A stretch of 64,000 bases of DNA from Streptomyces sp. AC550_RSS872 (lineage in GTDB: Bacteria > Actinomycetota > Actinomycetes > Streptomycetales > Streptomycetaceae), in the NCBI RefSeq assembly GCF_019049285.1, contig NZ_JAGMUL010000091.1, positions 113,671 through 177,670 of the forward strand, written 5' to 3'. Below, piece after piece: positions 16,474 through 27,269 of this stretch. Below the pieces are notes generated by a model. That model had not been told where the DNA came from and did no database searches. It was given only the letters and a program-made list of their open reading frames with translations. Each line of letters opens with the position of its first letter. Position 1 is the first letter of the stretch. The translations under genes were made by a program, and so were the position numbers.

Positions 16474-16881
16474 ATGAGCCAATCGAGCCCAGTGCCGGAC
16501 AGGCGACTCGACAGCGATCGGGCGAATCGGCTGTCCCGCATCTGCGCGGACATCGCTCAGGTGAGCGACCTGCTGGGGCCGGACCCCGCACAGGTCCTGG
16601 CGAGGCTGCGAGACCGGACGCTGCCTGACGAGGACGTGGACGCCGTGCTCGCCGAGGTGACCGAACTGATGCGTGCCAGAGGGCTGGTCGGCGGCGACAC
16701 GACCTCCCGAGGGCCCCGTTACCTTCCGCTGCCCGGCCTCCAGGGCCGGCGCCCGGAGGTGGTTCACGTCTGTCCCGGCGGCCTGTGCGACCGGGTGGAG
16801 ATACCGCGACCGGGCACCGGTGCGTCGCCGGTCTGCGCGGTGTGGGAATGCCCGTTGCCCCGGTTTCGGATGGACCGATGA
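16474..16881 (+). CDS. Small protein with a four-cysteine, zinc-ribbon-like tail
   Basis: A 135-residue protein. Residues 20-75 look helical (RICADIAQVSDLLG, PAQVLARLRDRTLPDEDVDA, VLAEVTELMRARGLV). The tail has the pattern C-x4-C-x15-C-x4-C in HVCPGGLCDRVEIP and VCAVWECPLPRF, which fits a small zinc-binding ribbon. No family name can be given with confidence; helical adaptor plus ribbon would suit a linker in a multi-protein sensor. It is divergent from the CHAT gene and its stop overlaps the next start by ATGA, so both are translationally coupled. Confidence 0.7.
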   Translation: MSQSSPVPDRRLDSDRANRLSRICADIAQVSDLLGPDPAQVLARLRDRTLPDEDVDAVLAEVTELMRARGLVGGDTTSRGPRYLPLPGLQGRRPEVVHVCPGGLCDRVEIPRPGTGASPVCAVWECPLPRFRMDR

Positions 16882-17780
16882 ACACCCTGATCACCTCGCT
16901 CGGCGGCAAGCTGGCAGAGCGGTGGCTCGCCGGACTGGTGCTGCCCGGCGTCGTGTTCGTGGCCGTGGGTGTGATGGCGGTGCGGCTCGGCCACAGCCAC
17001 TGGTCGGACATGGAGCTGCTGGGGCAGGAACTGAACCGGTTCGCCACCGGGCCACTGACCCGGGACAACGGCTCTGTGCTGCTGGTCGCGCTGGGTGTCG
17101 TGCTGTCCAGCGTCGTCGCGACGGAGACCGCGCGGAGCCTGGAGCGGCTGGTCGTCGTGGTGTGGACCCAGGACTGGGGCAGGCTCGGCGGGGCGTTGAC
17201 CCGGCGTCGGAGGCGACGGTGGGACGCCGCCATGGACACGTACGAGACCGCACTCCGGGACAAGGCGCGGCGGCTGCGCTCCCCCGACCCGCAGACCGGA
17301 CCGCTTCCGGACATCCAGGCGTTGGCTCGCGCCTGCGACCGGATTGCGCTGACCGAGCCGGCCCGGCCGACGTGGATCGGCGACCGTATGCTCGCCGCGG
17401 CGGTACGGGTGCAGGCCTGCTACGACCTGGACCTGGCCAGTGCCTGGCCCCGGCTGTGGCTGCTGCTGCCCGAGGAGGCGCGTGGTCCGCTTGTCCTGGC
17501 ACAGAGCGACTTCGCCGGCGCTGCCCGACGGGTGGGATGGGGTGTGCTGTACGTGCTGGTGGGCCTGATCTGGTGGCCCGCGGCGATCATCGGCCTGGGC
17601 CTGTGTGTGGTGGGCTGGCGACAGGGCCGCGGCACGGTCTGTGTACTCGCCGATCTGGTGGAAGCGGTGGTCGATCTGCACGTGGGCGCCCTCGGCACCG
17701 CACTCGGGCATACCCCGAACGGCACCTTCACCACGGCTGACGGACAGGCGGTCACCCACTTGTTGCGCAAGGGGTTTTGA
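16878..17780 (+). CDS. Membrane protein of unknown function beside the CHAT gene
   Basis: A 300-residue protein with an N-terminal membrane segment (AGLVLPGVVFVAVGVMAV), a second near residue 70 (VLLVALGVVLSSVVATE), a cytoplasmic middle part of about 130 residues rich in Arg (GGALTRRRRRRWDAAMDTYE) and a hydrophobic hairpin near 225-255 (VGWGVLYVLVGLIWW, AAIIGLGLCVVGW). No enzyme motif is seen. Its start overlaps the stop of the four-cysteine protein, so the two are made together. With the CHAT protein across a 67-base promoter region, it could supply the membrane-facing part of the module; that is inference. Confidence 0.7.
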   Translation: MNTLITSLGGKLAERWLAGLVLPGVVFVAVGVMAVRLGHSHWSDMELLGQELNRFATGPLTRDNGSVLLVALGVVLSSVVATETARSLERLVVVVWTQDWGRLGGALTRRRRRRWDAAMDTYETALRDKARRLRSPDPQTGPLPDIQALARACDRIALTEPARPTWIGDRMLAAAVRVQACYDLDLASAWPRLWLLLPEEARGPLVLAQSDFAGAARRVGWGVLYVLVGLIWWPAAIIGLGLCVVGWRQGRGTVCVLADLVEAVVDLHVGALGTALGHTPNGTFTTADGQAVTHLLRKGF

Positions 17781-18078
17781 CCGCTGACGCGGCGATCGTG
17801 CGGCAGTAGCGGTTGAGGAGCCGGGCAGGCCCCCGGCGTGCGTGTCGCGCTGTATCCCGCGACCAGGACACCGCCGTCCGGGCCGTCGGCCGTGTGGACC
17901 TTGCAGGGGTAGGACGTGCCTGGCTTGAAGACGTGTACCTTCCCGGCCCGTGTGCGGCGGGCGTGGCCTGGGCAGGGGAACTCGGCTGTGCGGCGGGCGT
18001 GTCGAGCGCGGCGCCCGCTTCTCGCTGTCGCGGTCACGGCCCAGCGGTGCGCCCATCAGCAGTCCCGCCCCAGCCCAG
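17781..18078. other. Intergenic stretch without a convincing gene
   Basis: Both strands have open frames, as usual at this GC content. One minus frame contains KVHVFKPGTSYPCKVHTADG, but I see no ribosome site, family motif or gene-like neighbourhood for it. I leave it unannotated. Confidence 0.5.
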
Positions 18079-18471
18079 TCATGTCGGGATGAAGCTGGGC
18101 CACCAGGGCGGGACGTTGCCCGGGCACAACGGGGCTGGGTAGGACTCCGGAATGCCGAGCCAGGTGACGAGGAACCAGGTGAACCACAGCGTGAAGATGA
18201 GTCCTGTAATCAGGGCTGTCCTGCGATGCCGTCTTCCGAGGGTCTTGTGCAGGATCACCCACGGAACCGCGGCGGCGATCCATATGAGAGGCGCAAGGAA
18301 CAGCAAGGTCATGCTGTTGGCTGCTGCGTTGGCGCCGATGTCACAAGCAGCCCATGCCCTCCCCACCGCAGCAACGGACACCACCGCGGTCAGCCCACCG
18401 AAGAGGACGGCAAGGCCAGTTCCTCCGAACCTGCGGCTCGGAGGACTCGACGGCGCCGACTCCATGATCAT
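18079..18471 (-). CDS. Small integral membrane protein
   Basis: A protein of about 130 residues with three or four membrane helices: TGLAVLFGGLTAVVSVAAVG, MTLLFLAPLIWIAAAVPWVI, and TALITGLIFTLWFTWFLVTW after a basic loop (GRRHRR). The C-terminus PPWWPSFIP is typical of small Streptomyces membrane proteins. The start is one of two ATGs six bases apart, both behind GGGGGGGAG. A much longer upstream frame crosses the minisatellite and is not credible. Function unknown. Confidence 0.6.
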   Translation of the reverse strand: MIMESAPSSPPSRRFGGTGLAVLFGGLTAVVSVAAVGRAWAACDIGANAAANSMTLLFLAPLIWIAAAVPWVILHKTLGRRHRRTALITGLIFTLWFTWFLVTWLGIPESYPAPLCPGNVPPWWPSFIPT

Positions 18472-18908
18472 CTCCCCCCCCGTTTCTCCGTTGGATGCGG
18501 ACAGTACCAACCTTCTGAAACAGCTGGCTGCGCTCTGACCTGCCCTGACACCGGTCAGCCGTTCTTGGGCCTCCGAAGCCGAGGGCGCCGCGGTGAGCGT
18601 GGGAGTCATGGCCCTCAGGACCCGGTGCAGCCGGTCGACGGCGCGCCGTCGCGACAGCTCATGGTGGGACATCAAGACCGGTGCGCTCGGCGAAGGACGC
18701 TCACCGGCTGTCTGGCGAGGGCGTTCATCGCCCGGTTCTACCCTGCGGTGGCGGGGCTGGAACGGTACGGCGACACGCACCTGTATCCGTCCCGAGGCGC
18801 GGGCGCGTGGGGCCCGCCGACCCGGGTGGGGGCGCCTTCGGATGTGACAATGGTGGAACTCGTGTCGGGCCAAGCATGAGACCGGGCCCACCGGCGAGCA
18901 TCGCCGAG
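18472..18908. other. Intergenic stretch, possible weak relic
   Basis: No gene could be supported. A minus-strand piece near 18650 reads MSHHELSRRRAVDRLHRVLR, which faintly recalls the N-terminus of some transposases. It has no continuation in any frame, so it is mentioned only as a weak hint. Confidence 0.4.
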
Positions 18909-19071
18909 CCCCGGAGCACGGCCCGGGACACCCCAGAGCACGGCCCCGGACACCCCAGAGCACGGCCCCGGACACCCCACAGCACGACCCCGAAACACCC
19001 CACAACACGACGCCGAACACCCCACAGCACGACCCCGAACACCCCAGAGCACGGCCCGGGACACCCCGGAG
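18909..19071. repeat. Minisatellite, 22-bp unit, about 7.4 copies
   Basis: Consecutive units run CCCCAGAGCACGGCCCCGGA plus CA with small changes (CACAGCACGACCCCGAA type in the middle copies, AGAGCACGGCCC type at the ends). One copy is 23 bp, the rest 22 bp. The array sits about 80 bases upstream of the mutA start, in the region where its promoter should be. Confidence 0.9.
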
Positions 19072-19153
19072 ACCAGGGTCACAGCGTCGGAGAGGGAAAG
19101 GTCACAGCCGTGCCCCCTGCTACTCCCTTGTCGATCTGACCTAGCATCCGAGC

Positions 19154-20955
19154 ATGACGGTCCTGCCTGACGACGGGCTCTCGCTGGCCGCCGAGTTCCC
19201 TGACGCAACCCATGAGCAGTGGCAACACCTGGTGGAAGGTGTGCTGCGCAAGTCGGGCAAGGACGTCTCGGGCATGGCAGCGGAAGAAGCTCTGTCCACA
19301 GCTCTGGAGGACGGGCTCCGTACCCGTCCGCTGTTCACCGCGCGCGACGCAGCGCCCGACCCCGGCCTGCCCGGGTTCGCCCCGTTCGTCCGCGGCTCTC
19401 GCGCCGAGGGGAACACGGCAGGCGGCTGGGATCTGCGGCAGCGGCACACCGCGGTCGCGGACGGTGTCGCGCTCGCGGACCTGGAGAACGGCGTCACCTC
19501 GCTCTGGCTGGTCGTCGGCGAGGGCGGCATCCCGGTCTCCTCGCTCGGCCGGGTCCTGGACGGCGTCTATCTCGACCTCGCCCCCGTCGCCCTCGACGCG
19601 GGAGCCGACGTGGAGCCCGCCGCACGCGAGTTGCTGCGGCTGTACGAGGAGCGGGGCGTCGCCAAGGAGGCGGCGCGCGGCAACCTCGGCGGGGACCCGC
19701 TCGGCCATGAGGCCCGTACCGGCAGGTCCTCGGCGTTCGCGCCGGTCGCCTCGCTGGCGCGGCTGTGCGCCGAGGAGTATCCGGGGCTGCGGGCGCTGAC
19801 CGTGGACGCGCTGCCGTATCACGAGGCCGGTGGCTCGGCCGCCCAGGAGCTGGGCTGCTCGCTGGCGACCGGTGTGGCCTGTCTGCGTGAGCTCACCGAA
19901 GCGGGGCTGACGGTCGAACAGGCTTGTGCGCAGCTGGAGTTCCGGTACGCGGCCACGGCCGACCAGTTCCTGACCATCGCCAAGCTGCGGGCCGCGCGCC
20001 GGCTGTGGGCGCGGGTGACCGAGGTGTGCGGGGCGCCGAGCGGGCAGGTGCAGCACGCCGTCACCTCGCCGGTGATGATGACGCGCCGCGACCCGTGGGT
20101 GAACATGCTGCGCACGACGGTCGCCACGCTGGCCGCCGGGGTCGGCGGCGCCGACGCGGTGACCGTGCTGCCCTTCGACCACGCACTCGGGCTGCCGGAC
20201 GCGTTCGCGCGGCGTATCGCCCGCAACACCTCGACCATCCTCATCGAGGAGTCGCATCTCGCCCGGGTGATCGATCCGGCGGGCGGCTCCTGGTACGTGG
20301 AGTCCCTCACCGACGAACTCGCCCGCGCGGGCTGGGAGTTCTTCCAGCGGATCGAGCAGGCGGGCGGCCAGGCGGCCGTGTTGCGCTCCGGTCAGCTGCG
20401 TCAGGACCTGGCCGACACCTGGGAGGCGCGCACCGGCAAGCTGGCCAAGCGGCGCGAACCCGTCACCGGTGTCAGCGAGTTCCCGCACCTCTCCGAGCCG
20501 CCCGTGGAGCGCGAGCCCGCCCCCGAGCCCCCGTCCGGCGGCCTCCCCCGGGTCCGCCGCGACGAGGCCTACGAGGCCCTGCGCGCCCGCTCCGACGCCC
20601 ACCTGGCCGCCACCGGCTCGCGGCCCCGGATCTTCCTGGCCGCGCTCGGCCCGGCCGCCGCGCACACCGCGCGCCTCACCTTCGCCTCGAACCTCTTCCA
20701 GGCGGGCGGCATCGAGCCCGTCACCGAGGGCACCTTCGAGGAGAGCGGCGCCACCGAGGTGTGCCTGTGCTCCAGCGACGCCCTGTACGAGGAGCAGGCC
20801 ACGAGCGTGGCCGCCGGCTTCCGGTCGGCGGGCGCCGCGCACGTGTTCCTCGCGGGCCGGCCCGGGCAGTACACCGATGTCGACAGTTACGTCTTCGCGG
20901 GCTGTGACGCCGTCGCCGTGCTGTCTGCCACCCTCGACCGCATGGGAGTGTCCTG

Positions 20956-20956
<1 letters not shown>
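19154..20956 (+). CDS. mutA: Methylmalonyl-CoA mutase small (beta) subunit
   Basis: A 600-residue subunit with the mutase TIM barrel and a degenerate B12-binding fold. Visible parts are SLWLVVGEGGIPVSSLGRVL, the barrel strands SPVMMTRRDPWVNMLRTTVA, the ARNTSTILIEESHLARVIDP segment shared with MutB, and a C-terminal Rossmann-like region (PRIFLAALGPAAAHTARLTF) that lacks the DxHxxG cobalamin motif, as expected for the non-catalytic subunit. With MutB it converts methylmalonyl-CoA and succinyl-CoA in the cytoplasm, which feeds or drains the polyketide extender pool. Its stop overlaps the mutB start by one base. No strong ribosome site precedes the ATG. Confidence 0.95.
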
Positions 20957-23130
<2,174 letters not shown>

Positions 23131-23135
23131 GTCCC

Positions 23136-24179
23136 ATGGCGATCGAACTCGATACGTATGTGAAGGGTGTACTCGACGGGAAGCGGGCGATCGTCGCCCG
23201 CGCCATCACCCTCGTCGAGTCCACCCGGCCCGGGCACCGGGCACTGGCCCAGCGGTTGCTGACCGAGCTGCTGCCGCACAGCGGGAATGCGCGGCGGATC
23301 GGCGTCAGCGGGGTGCCGGGGGTCGGCAAGTCGACGTTCATCGACGCGTTCGGCACGATGCTCACCGGGCTCGGCCACCGGGTCGCGGTCCTGGCCGTCG
23401 ACCCCTCGTCCAGCCGTACGGGCGGGTCGATCCTGGGTGACAAGACGCGGATGGAGCGCCTGGCGGTCGACCCGGCCGCCTTCATCCGGCCCTCCCCCAC
23501 CGCCGGCACGCTGGGCGGGGTCGCGAAGGCCACCCGTGAGTCGATCGTGGTGATGGAGGCCGCGGGCTACGACGTGGTGCTGGTGGAGACGGTCGGGGTC
23601 GGCCAGTCGGAGACCGCGGTCGCGAACATGGTCGACTCCTTCCTGCTGCTCACGCTGGCCCGCACCGGCGACCAGCTCCAGGGCATCAAGAAGGGCGTCC
23701 TGGAACTCGCCGACGTGCTCGCCGTCAACAAGGCGGACGGCCCGCACGAGCGGGACGCCCAGGCCGCCGCGCGCGAACTGTCGGGCGCGCTCCGGCTGAT
23801 GCACGGCAAGGACGCCGCCTGGACACCGCCCGTCCTGCATTGCAGCGGTCGCGAGTCGATCGGCCTGGACACCGTCTGGGACCGCCTCGAACAGCACCGG
23901 GCCCTCCTCGACTCCACGGGCCGCCTCGCCGCCAAGCGTCGCGACCAGCAGGTCGACTGGACCTGGACCATGGTCCGCGACGAACTCCTCGGCCGGCTGC
24001 ACGCCGACCCGTCGGTGCGGGCGGTCACCCCGGGGCTCGAACAGCGGGTCAGGGACGGTGAGTTGACGGCCACGCTCGCCGCCGAGCGGATCCTCGCGGC
24101 GTTCGGCGACGGGCACGGAGCACGGCCTCAGCACGCCGACGCGTCGGTACTGCGCGGCGCCACCAGCCCCGACTCGTAG
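23136..24179 (+). CDS. meaB: G-protein chaperone of methylmalonyl-CoA mutase (MeaB/ArgK)
   Basis: A 347-residue SIMIBI-class GTPase. Walker A is VSGVPGVGKSTFIDAFG near residue 55; then come VDPSSSRTGGSILGDKTRM, the switch region VLVETVGVGQSETAVANMVD, and the base motif VLAVNKADGPHERDA. This is the MeaB pattern that loads and protects adenosylcobalamin in the mutase. The gene lies directly behind mutB with a five-base gap. Its last 52 bases overlap the 3' end of the convergent, broken response regulator gene, and the extended C-terminus (ARPQHADASVLRGATSPDS) is encoded in that overlap. Confidence 0.95.
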   Translation: MAIELDTYVKGVLDGKRAIVARAITLVESTRPGHRALAQRLLTELLPHSGNARRIGVSGVPGVGKSTFIDAFGTMLTGLGHRVAVLAVDPSSSRTGGSILGDKTRMERLAVDPAAFIRPSPTAGTLGGVAKATRESIVVMEAAGYDVVLVETVGVGQSETAVANMVDSFLLLTLARTGDQLQGIKKGVLELADVLAVNKADGPHERDAQAAARELSGALRLMHGKDAAWTPPVLHCSGRESIGLDTVWDRLEQHRALLDSTGRLAAKRRDQQVDWTWTMVRDELLGRLHADPSVRAVTPGLEQRVRDGELTATLAAERILAAFGDGHGARPQHADASVLRGATSPDS

Positions 24180-24836
24180 GCGAACACGACGAGTTGGGCG
24201 CGGTCGCGCGCCCCCAGCTTCGTCATCGCCCGGCTGACGTGGGTCTTCGCGGTGAACGGGCTGATCACCATGTGCTCGGCGATCTCCTCGTTGGTCAGTC
24301 CGCGCGCCGCCAGCGCCGTCACCTCGCGTTCGCGGCGGGTCAGACACTCCAGGCCGGGGGCGGTTGCCCGGTCGGGTGGGCGGGAGACGAACTCGCCGAT
24401 GAGGGTGCGGGTCACCGCCGGGGACAGGAGTGCCTCGCCGCCCGCCACCACCTCGATCGCCTGGAGCAGGTCGGCCGGATCGGTGTCCTTCAGCAGGAAG
24501 CCACTCGCGCCGGCCCGCTGGGGGTGCCCCCTCTGGGGGAGCCTCGAAGACGTACTCGTCGTGCCCGTAATTGGTGAGGATCACCACGCGGACGCCGGCC
24601 AGGGCCGGGTCGGCGGCGATGTGGCGGGTCGCCTCGATGCCCGTCATCACCGGCATCTGTACGTCGATCAGCGCGATGTCGGGCACCTGGGCGCGGACCA
24701 GCGCCAGGCCCCGCTCGCCGTCCGCCGCCTCGCCGACCACCTCGATGCCGTCCTCGGCCTCCAGCAGGGCCCTGAAGCCCGCCCGCATCAACGCCTGGTC
24801 GTCGACGAGCGCCACCCTGATCACGCCGTCCGTCAT
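24128..24836 (-). pseudogene. NarL/LuxR-type response regulator, frameshifted
   Basis: From the ATG at 24836 the receiver domain reads IRVALVDDQALMRAGFRALL, with the phospho-acceptor in IALIDVQMPVMTGIEATRHI and VVILTNYGHDEYVFEA. The frame then shifts at a GC-rich insert (24519-24541). In the next frame the protein resumes with GFLLKDTDPADLLQAIEVVA and a normal LuxR helix-turn-helix, LTRREREVTALAARGLTNEE, IAEHMVISPFTAKTHVSRAM. The net shift is 19 bases. Without a frame change the DNA-binding part is lost. The start overlaps the stop of the kinase gene by ATGA, which shows the old operon. Confidence 0.85.
24519..24541. repeat. Small palindromic insert that breaks the regulator frame
   Basis: The plus strand reads CTGGGGGTGCCCCCTCTGGGG followed by GAG, with GGGGG and CCCCC arms able to pair in two ways. 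It replaces about four bases expected in the conserved codons for EALRAGASGF, a net gain of 19 bases. Strings of this kind are familiar from Streptomyces intergenic DNA. Confidence 0.6.
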
Positions 24837-25934
24837 CCCGCCTCCCCCAGCGGCAGCCGCGCCCGTACGGCGAAGCCTCCCTCCTCGCGCGGGGCGGCGT
24901 CCAGGGTGCCGCCGAGGGCCGTGACGCGTTCGCGCATGCCGGTCAGGCCGATGCCGGGCGTGGGCGGACGGGACGGGTCGGCGGCACCGTCGTCCTCGAC
25001 AAGTACCGTCAAGTCACCGTCCCCGTAAGCGAGTCGTACGCTGACCTTCGCCGGTCCCGCGTGCCGTGCCGCGTTCGTGAGCGCCTCCTGGACGATGCGA
25101 TACATCGCGCCCGGTCCACCGTCGCCGTCAGCGGGCGCTCCTCCCCCGTCACCGTCAGATCGACCGCCAGTCCGGCCGCCCGCGCCCGCTCCACCAGCAG
25201 CGCGGGAGTGCCCGTCGGCTCGTCGGTGCGCAGCACCTCCAGGGTGGCGCGCAGCTCGCGCATGGCCTCGCCGCTCGCCTCCTGGATGGCGAGCAGGGCG
25301 GGCGGCACCTCCTCGCCGCGTTTGCGGGCCAGATGCACGGCCACGCCCGCCGGGAGCTTGACGATGGAGATGCTGTGGGTGAGGGAGTCGTACAGCTCCC
25401 TCGCTATCCGGAGGCCTCGCCCGCCCGGCGCAACGCCGCCTCCTCCCGGGTGCGTTCGGCCTCCAGGGCACGCTGTTCGGTCTGGCGCAGATACGCCTGC
25501 CAGTTGCGGTCGGCGAGGCCCGTCACCACCGCGCACAGGAACCAGCCGGCGAGCAGCAGTGTTTCGCGGACGATGCCCGAGGTCGCCGAGCCCGCCGCCG
25601 CGTACCCGCCGAGGAAGACGGCGGCCGCCGCCGCTGCCGTGCCCCGGTGTCCGGTCCGGGACGCCGTGTGCACCGCGCCCACGACCGGGACGGCCAGCCC
25701 GGCGGCGGGTCCGGCGTGGACGACGTCGGCGAGCAGGCAGGCGGTGGTGACTGCGAGGACCGCGAGCGGGGCGGTGCGATGCGCGGCCAGGGCCAGCGAA
25801 CCGGCCACGATCAGCGCGCAGTCCACGAGCCCCGCCCGGTCGTCCGCGACGGCGGCGAGCACGGTGATCACGCCGACCACGACCGCGACGGTCAGGTCGG
25901 CGAACCGCTCACGTGTGATCCGGTACCCGCTCAT
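24833..25934 (-). pseudogene. Sensor histidine kinase (HPK7/DesK-like), frameshifted, H-box lost
   Basis: The ATG at 25934 opens a membrane sensor with four to five helices (LTVAVVVGVITVLAAVADDR, LLLAGWFLCAVVTGLADRN) and a coiled linker LRQTEQRALEAERTREEAAL. A deletion of about four bases near 25415 ends this frame. The next frame holds the dimerisation helix as RIARELYDSLTHSISIV, where RELHD is expected: the phospho-acceptor histidine is a tyrosine. A second shift near 25115 leads to MYRIVQEALTNAARHAGPAK and the ATPase part with VEDDGAADP and GIGLTGMRERV. Two shifts plus the lost histidine mean the kinase is dead. Confidence 0.87.
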
Positions 25935-26101
25935 GCCCGCACAGTAGACGGCCCCACCGACAGCGACGTCAGCCCTGTGGACGGCTCTGCGACTACTCCC
26001 GGTGGAGTAGTGCCGGGCACCGGCCCGCCCCGGCGTCGCAGCGCCGACTGTCTTCGGCGGTACGACGACCCGGGCCGCCCCGGCGGCGCACGCTGCTGCC
26101 C

Positions 26102-27109
26102 ATGACCACACCCTTCCGCTGCACCGAACCACTCCCGCCCAGGTCGGCCACCGGCACCGTCGCCGAGGTGTACGCCCAGATCGCCCTCGACTTCGGCATC
26201 TCCGAACCCGTCACCTTCGTGGTCCTGTCCTCCGCCCCCGAACTCCTCGCCCCCACCTGGGCGTTGCTGCGCGAGTCGCTCATCGCGGGGGCAGGCAGCC
26301 GGACCGGCAAGGAACTTGCGGCCCTCGGGGTGTCCATGGCCAACAAGTGCCCGTTCTGCGTGGACGCGCACACCGTGCTCCTGCACGCCACCGGCGACCA
26401 CACGCTCGCCGAACGCCTGGCCCGCGGGGAGCGGCCGGAGACCGAGGAGCACGCGCGGGTGCTCGCGTGGGGGCAGCACACGCGTGTGCCGGGCGCTGCC
26501 CTGGAGCCGTATCCCTTCCCGCGCGAGCACGCGCCCGCCTATCTCGGCACCGCGCTCACCTTCCACTTCATCAACCGGACCGCGTCGGCCCTGCTGACCG
26601 AGAACCTGTTGCCGGCGGGCGCCCAGCGATTCCGTGCGGTCCGCAGCCTCGCGGGGCGCACCCTCGCCCGCACCGTGCGCCGCCCTGCCCGTCCCGGCAC
26701 CTCCCTCCAGCTGCTCGACCCCGTCGACCCCGGCGAGGCCCCCGCCTGGGCGCAGGGCACACCCGTCGGCATCGCGTACGCGGCGCTGCTCAGGGCGGCG
26801 ATGCGGGGCGCGGGTCCGCTGGACGCCGACGACCACGACCTGGTGGAGCAGACCCTCCAGGACTGGGACGGGTCGCATCCGCCGCTCGCCTGGGACGGGT
26901 TCCCGGACCGCCGGGAGCGTCCGGGGGCGCGCCTGGCGCTGCCGGCCGCCCTCGCGCCGTACCGCATCACCGACGAGGACGTGACGGCGTGGCGTCGGCC
27001 GGAGCACACCGACCACTGTCTGGTGCATCTCGTCGCGTACGGCGCCTTGGTGGCGGTGGATCGCATCGAAAGCGCTATCTGCGCCCAAATCATCCAGGAG
27101 GCCACGTAA
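26102..27109 (+). CDS. Carboxymuconolactone decarboxylase / AhpD-like protein
   Basis: A 335-residue protein with two AhpD-like helical halves. The first half carries the redox motif C83-P-F-C86 with H90 in MANKCPFCVDAHTVLL, the CxxCxxxH pattern of alkylhydroperoxidase D and related peroxidases. It is preceded by LRESLIAGAGSRTGKELAAL. The second half (ALLRAAMRGAGPLDADDHDL) lacks the cysteines. A role in peroxide or reactive-species removal is a family inference. The gene is divergent from the broken two-component operon. Confidence 0.8.
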   Translation: MTTPFRCTEPLPPRSATGTVAEVYAQIALDFGISEPVTFVVLSSAPELLAPTWALLRESLIAGAGSRTGKELAALGVSMANKCPFCVDAHTVLLHATGDHTLAERLARGERPETEEHARVLAWGQHTRVPGAALEPYPFPREHAPAYLGTALTFHFINRTASALLTENLLPAGAQRFRAVRSLAGRTLARTVRRPARPGTSLQLLDPVDPGEAPAWAQGTPVGIAYAALLRAAMRGAGPLDADDHDLVEQTLQDWDGSHPPLAWDGFPDRRERPGARLALPAALAPYRITDEDVTAWRRPEHTDHCLVHLVAYGALVAVDRIESAICAQIIQEAT

Positions 27110-27269
27110 CTCTCCCAGGACCCCCGTAATTGCCGCCCTCTTGCGGCCCTTCCGTAATGGCGTCAGCACGGAGTGAGTTGGCACTTCCGCCCCACCGGGA
27201 GTCATGTGACACTGGCGTCCCGTCCGCAGTGCGGACTCCTTCCGCACCGTCCCCCACGAGAAGTGCGCC

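Noticed and set aside
18472..19208. Minus-strand open frames across the minisatellite, giving GVSGAVLWGV-type protein repeats
   Set aside because: They are open only because the repeat has no stops; no ribosome site and no family similarity.
24128..25934. Programmed frameshifting in the kinase and regulator genes
   Set aside because: The shifts are at unrelated sites without slippery sequences, one comes from a 19-base insert, and the phospho-acceptor histidine is also lost. Decay explains all of it.
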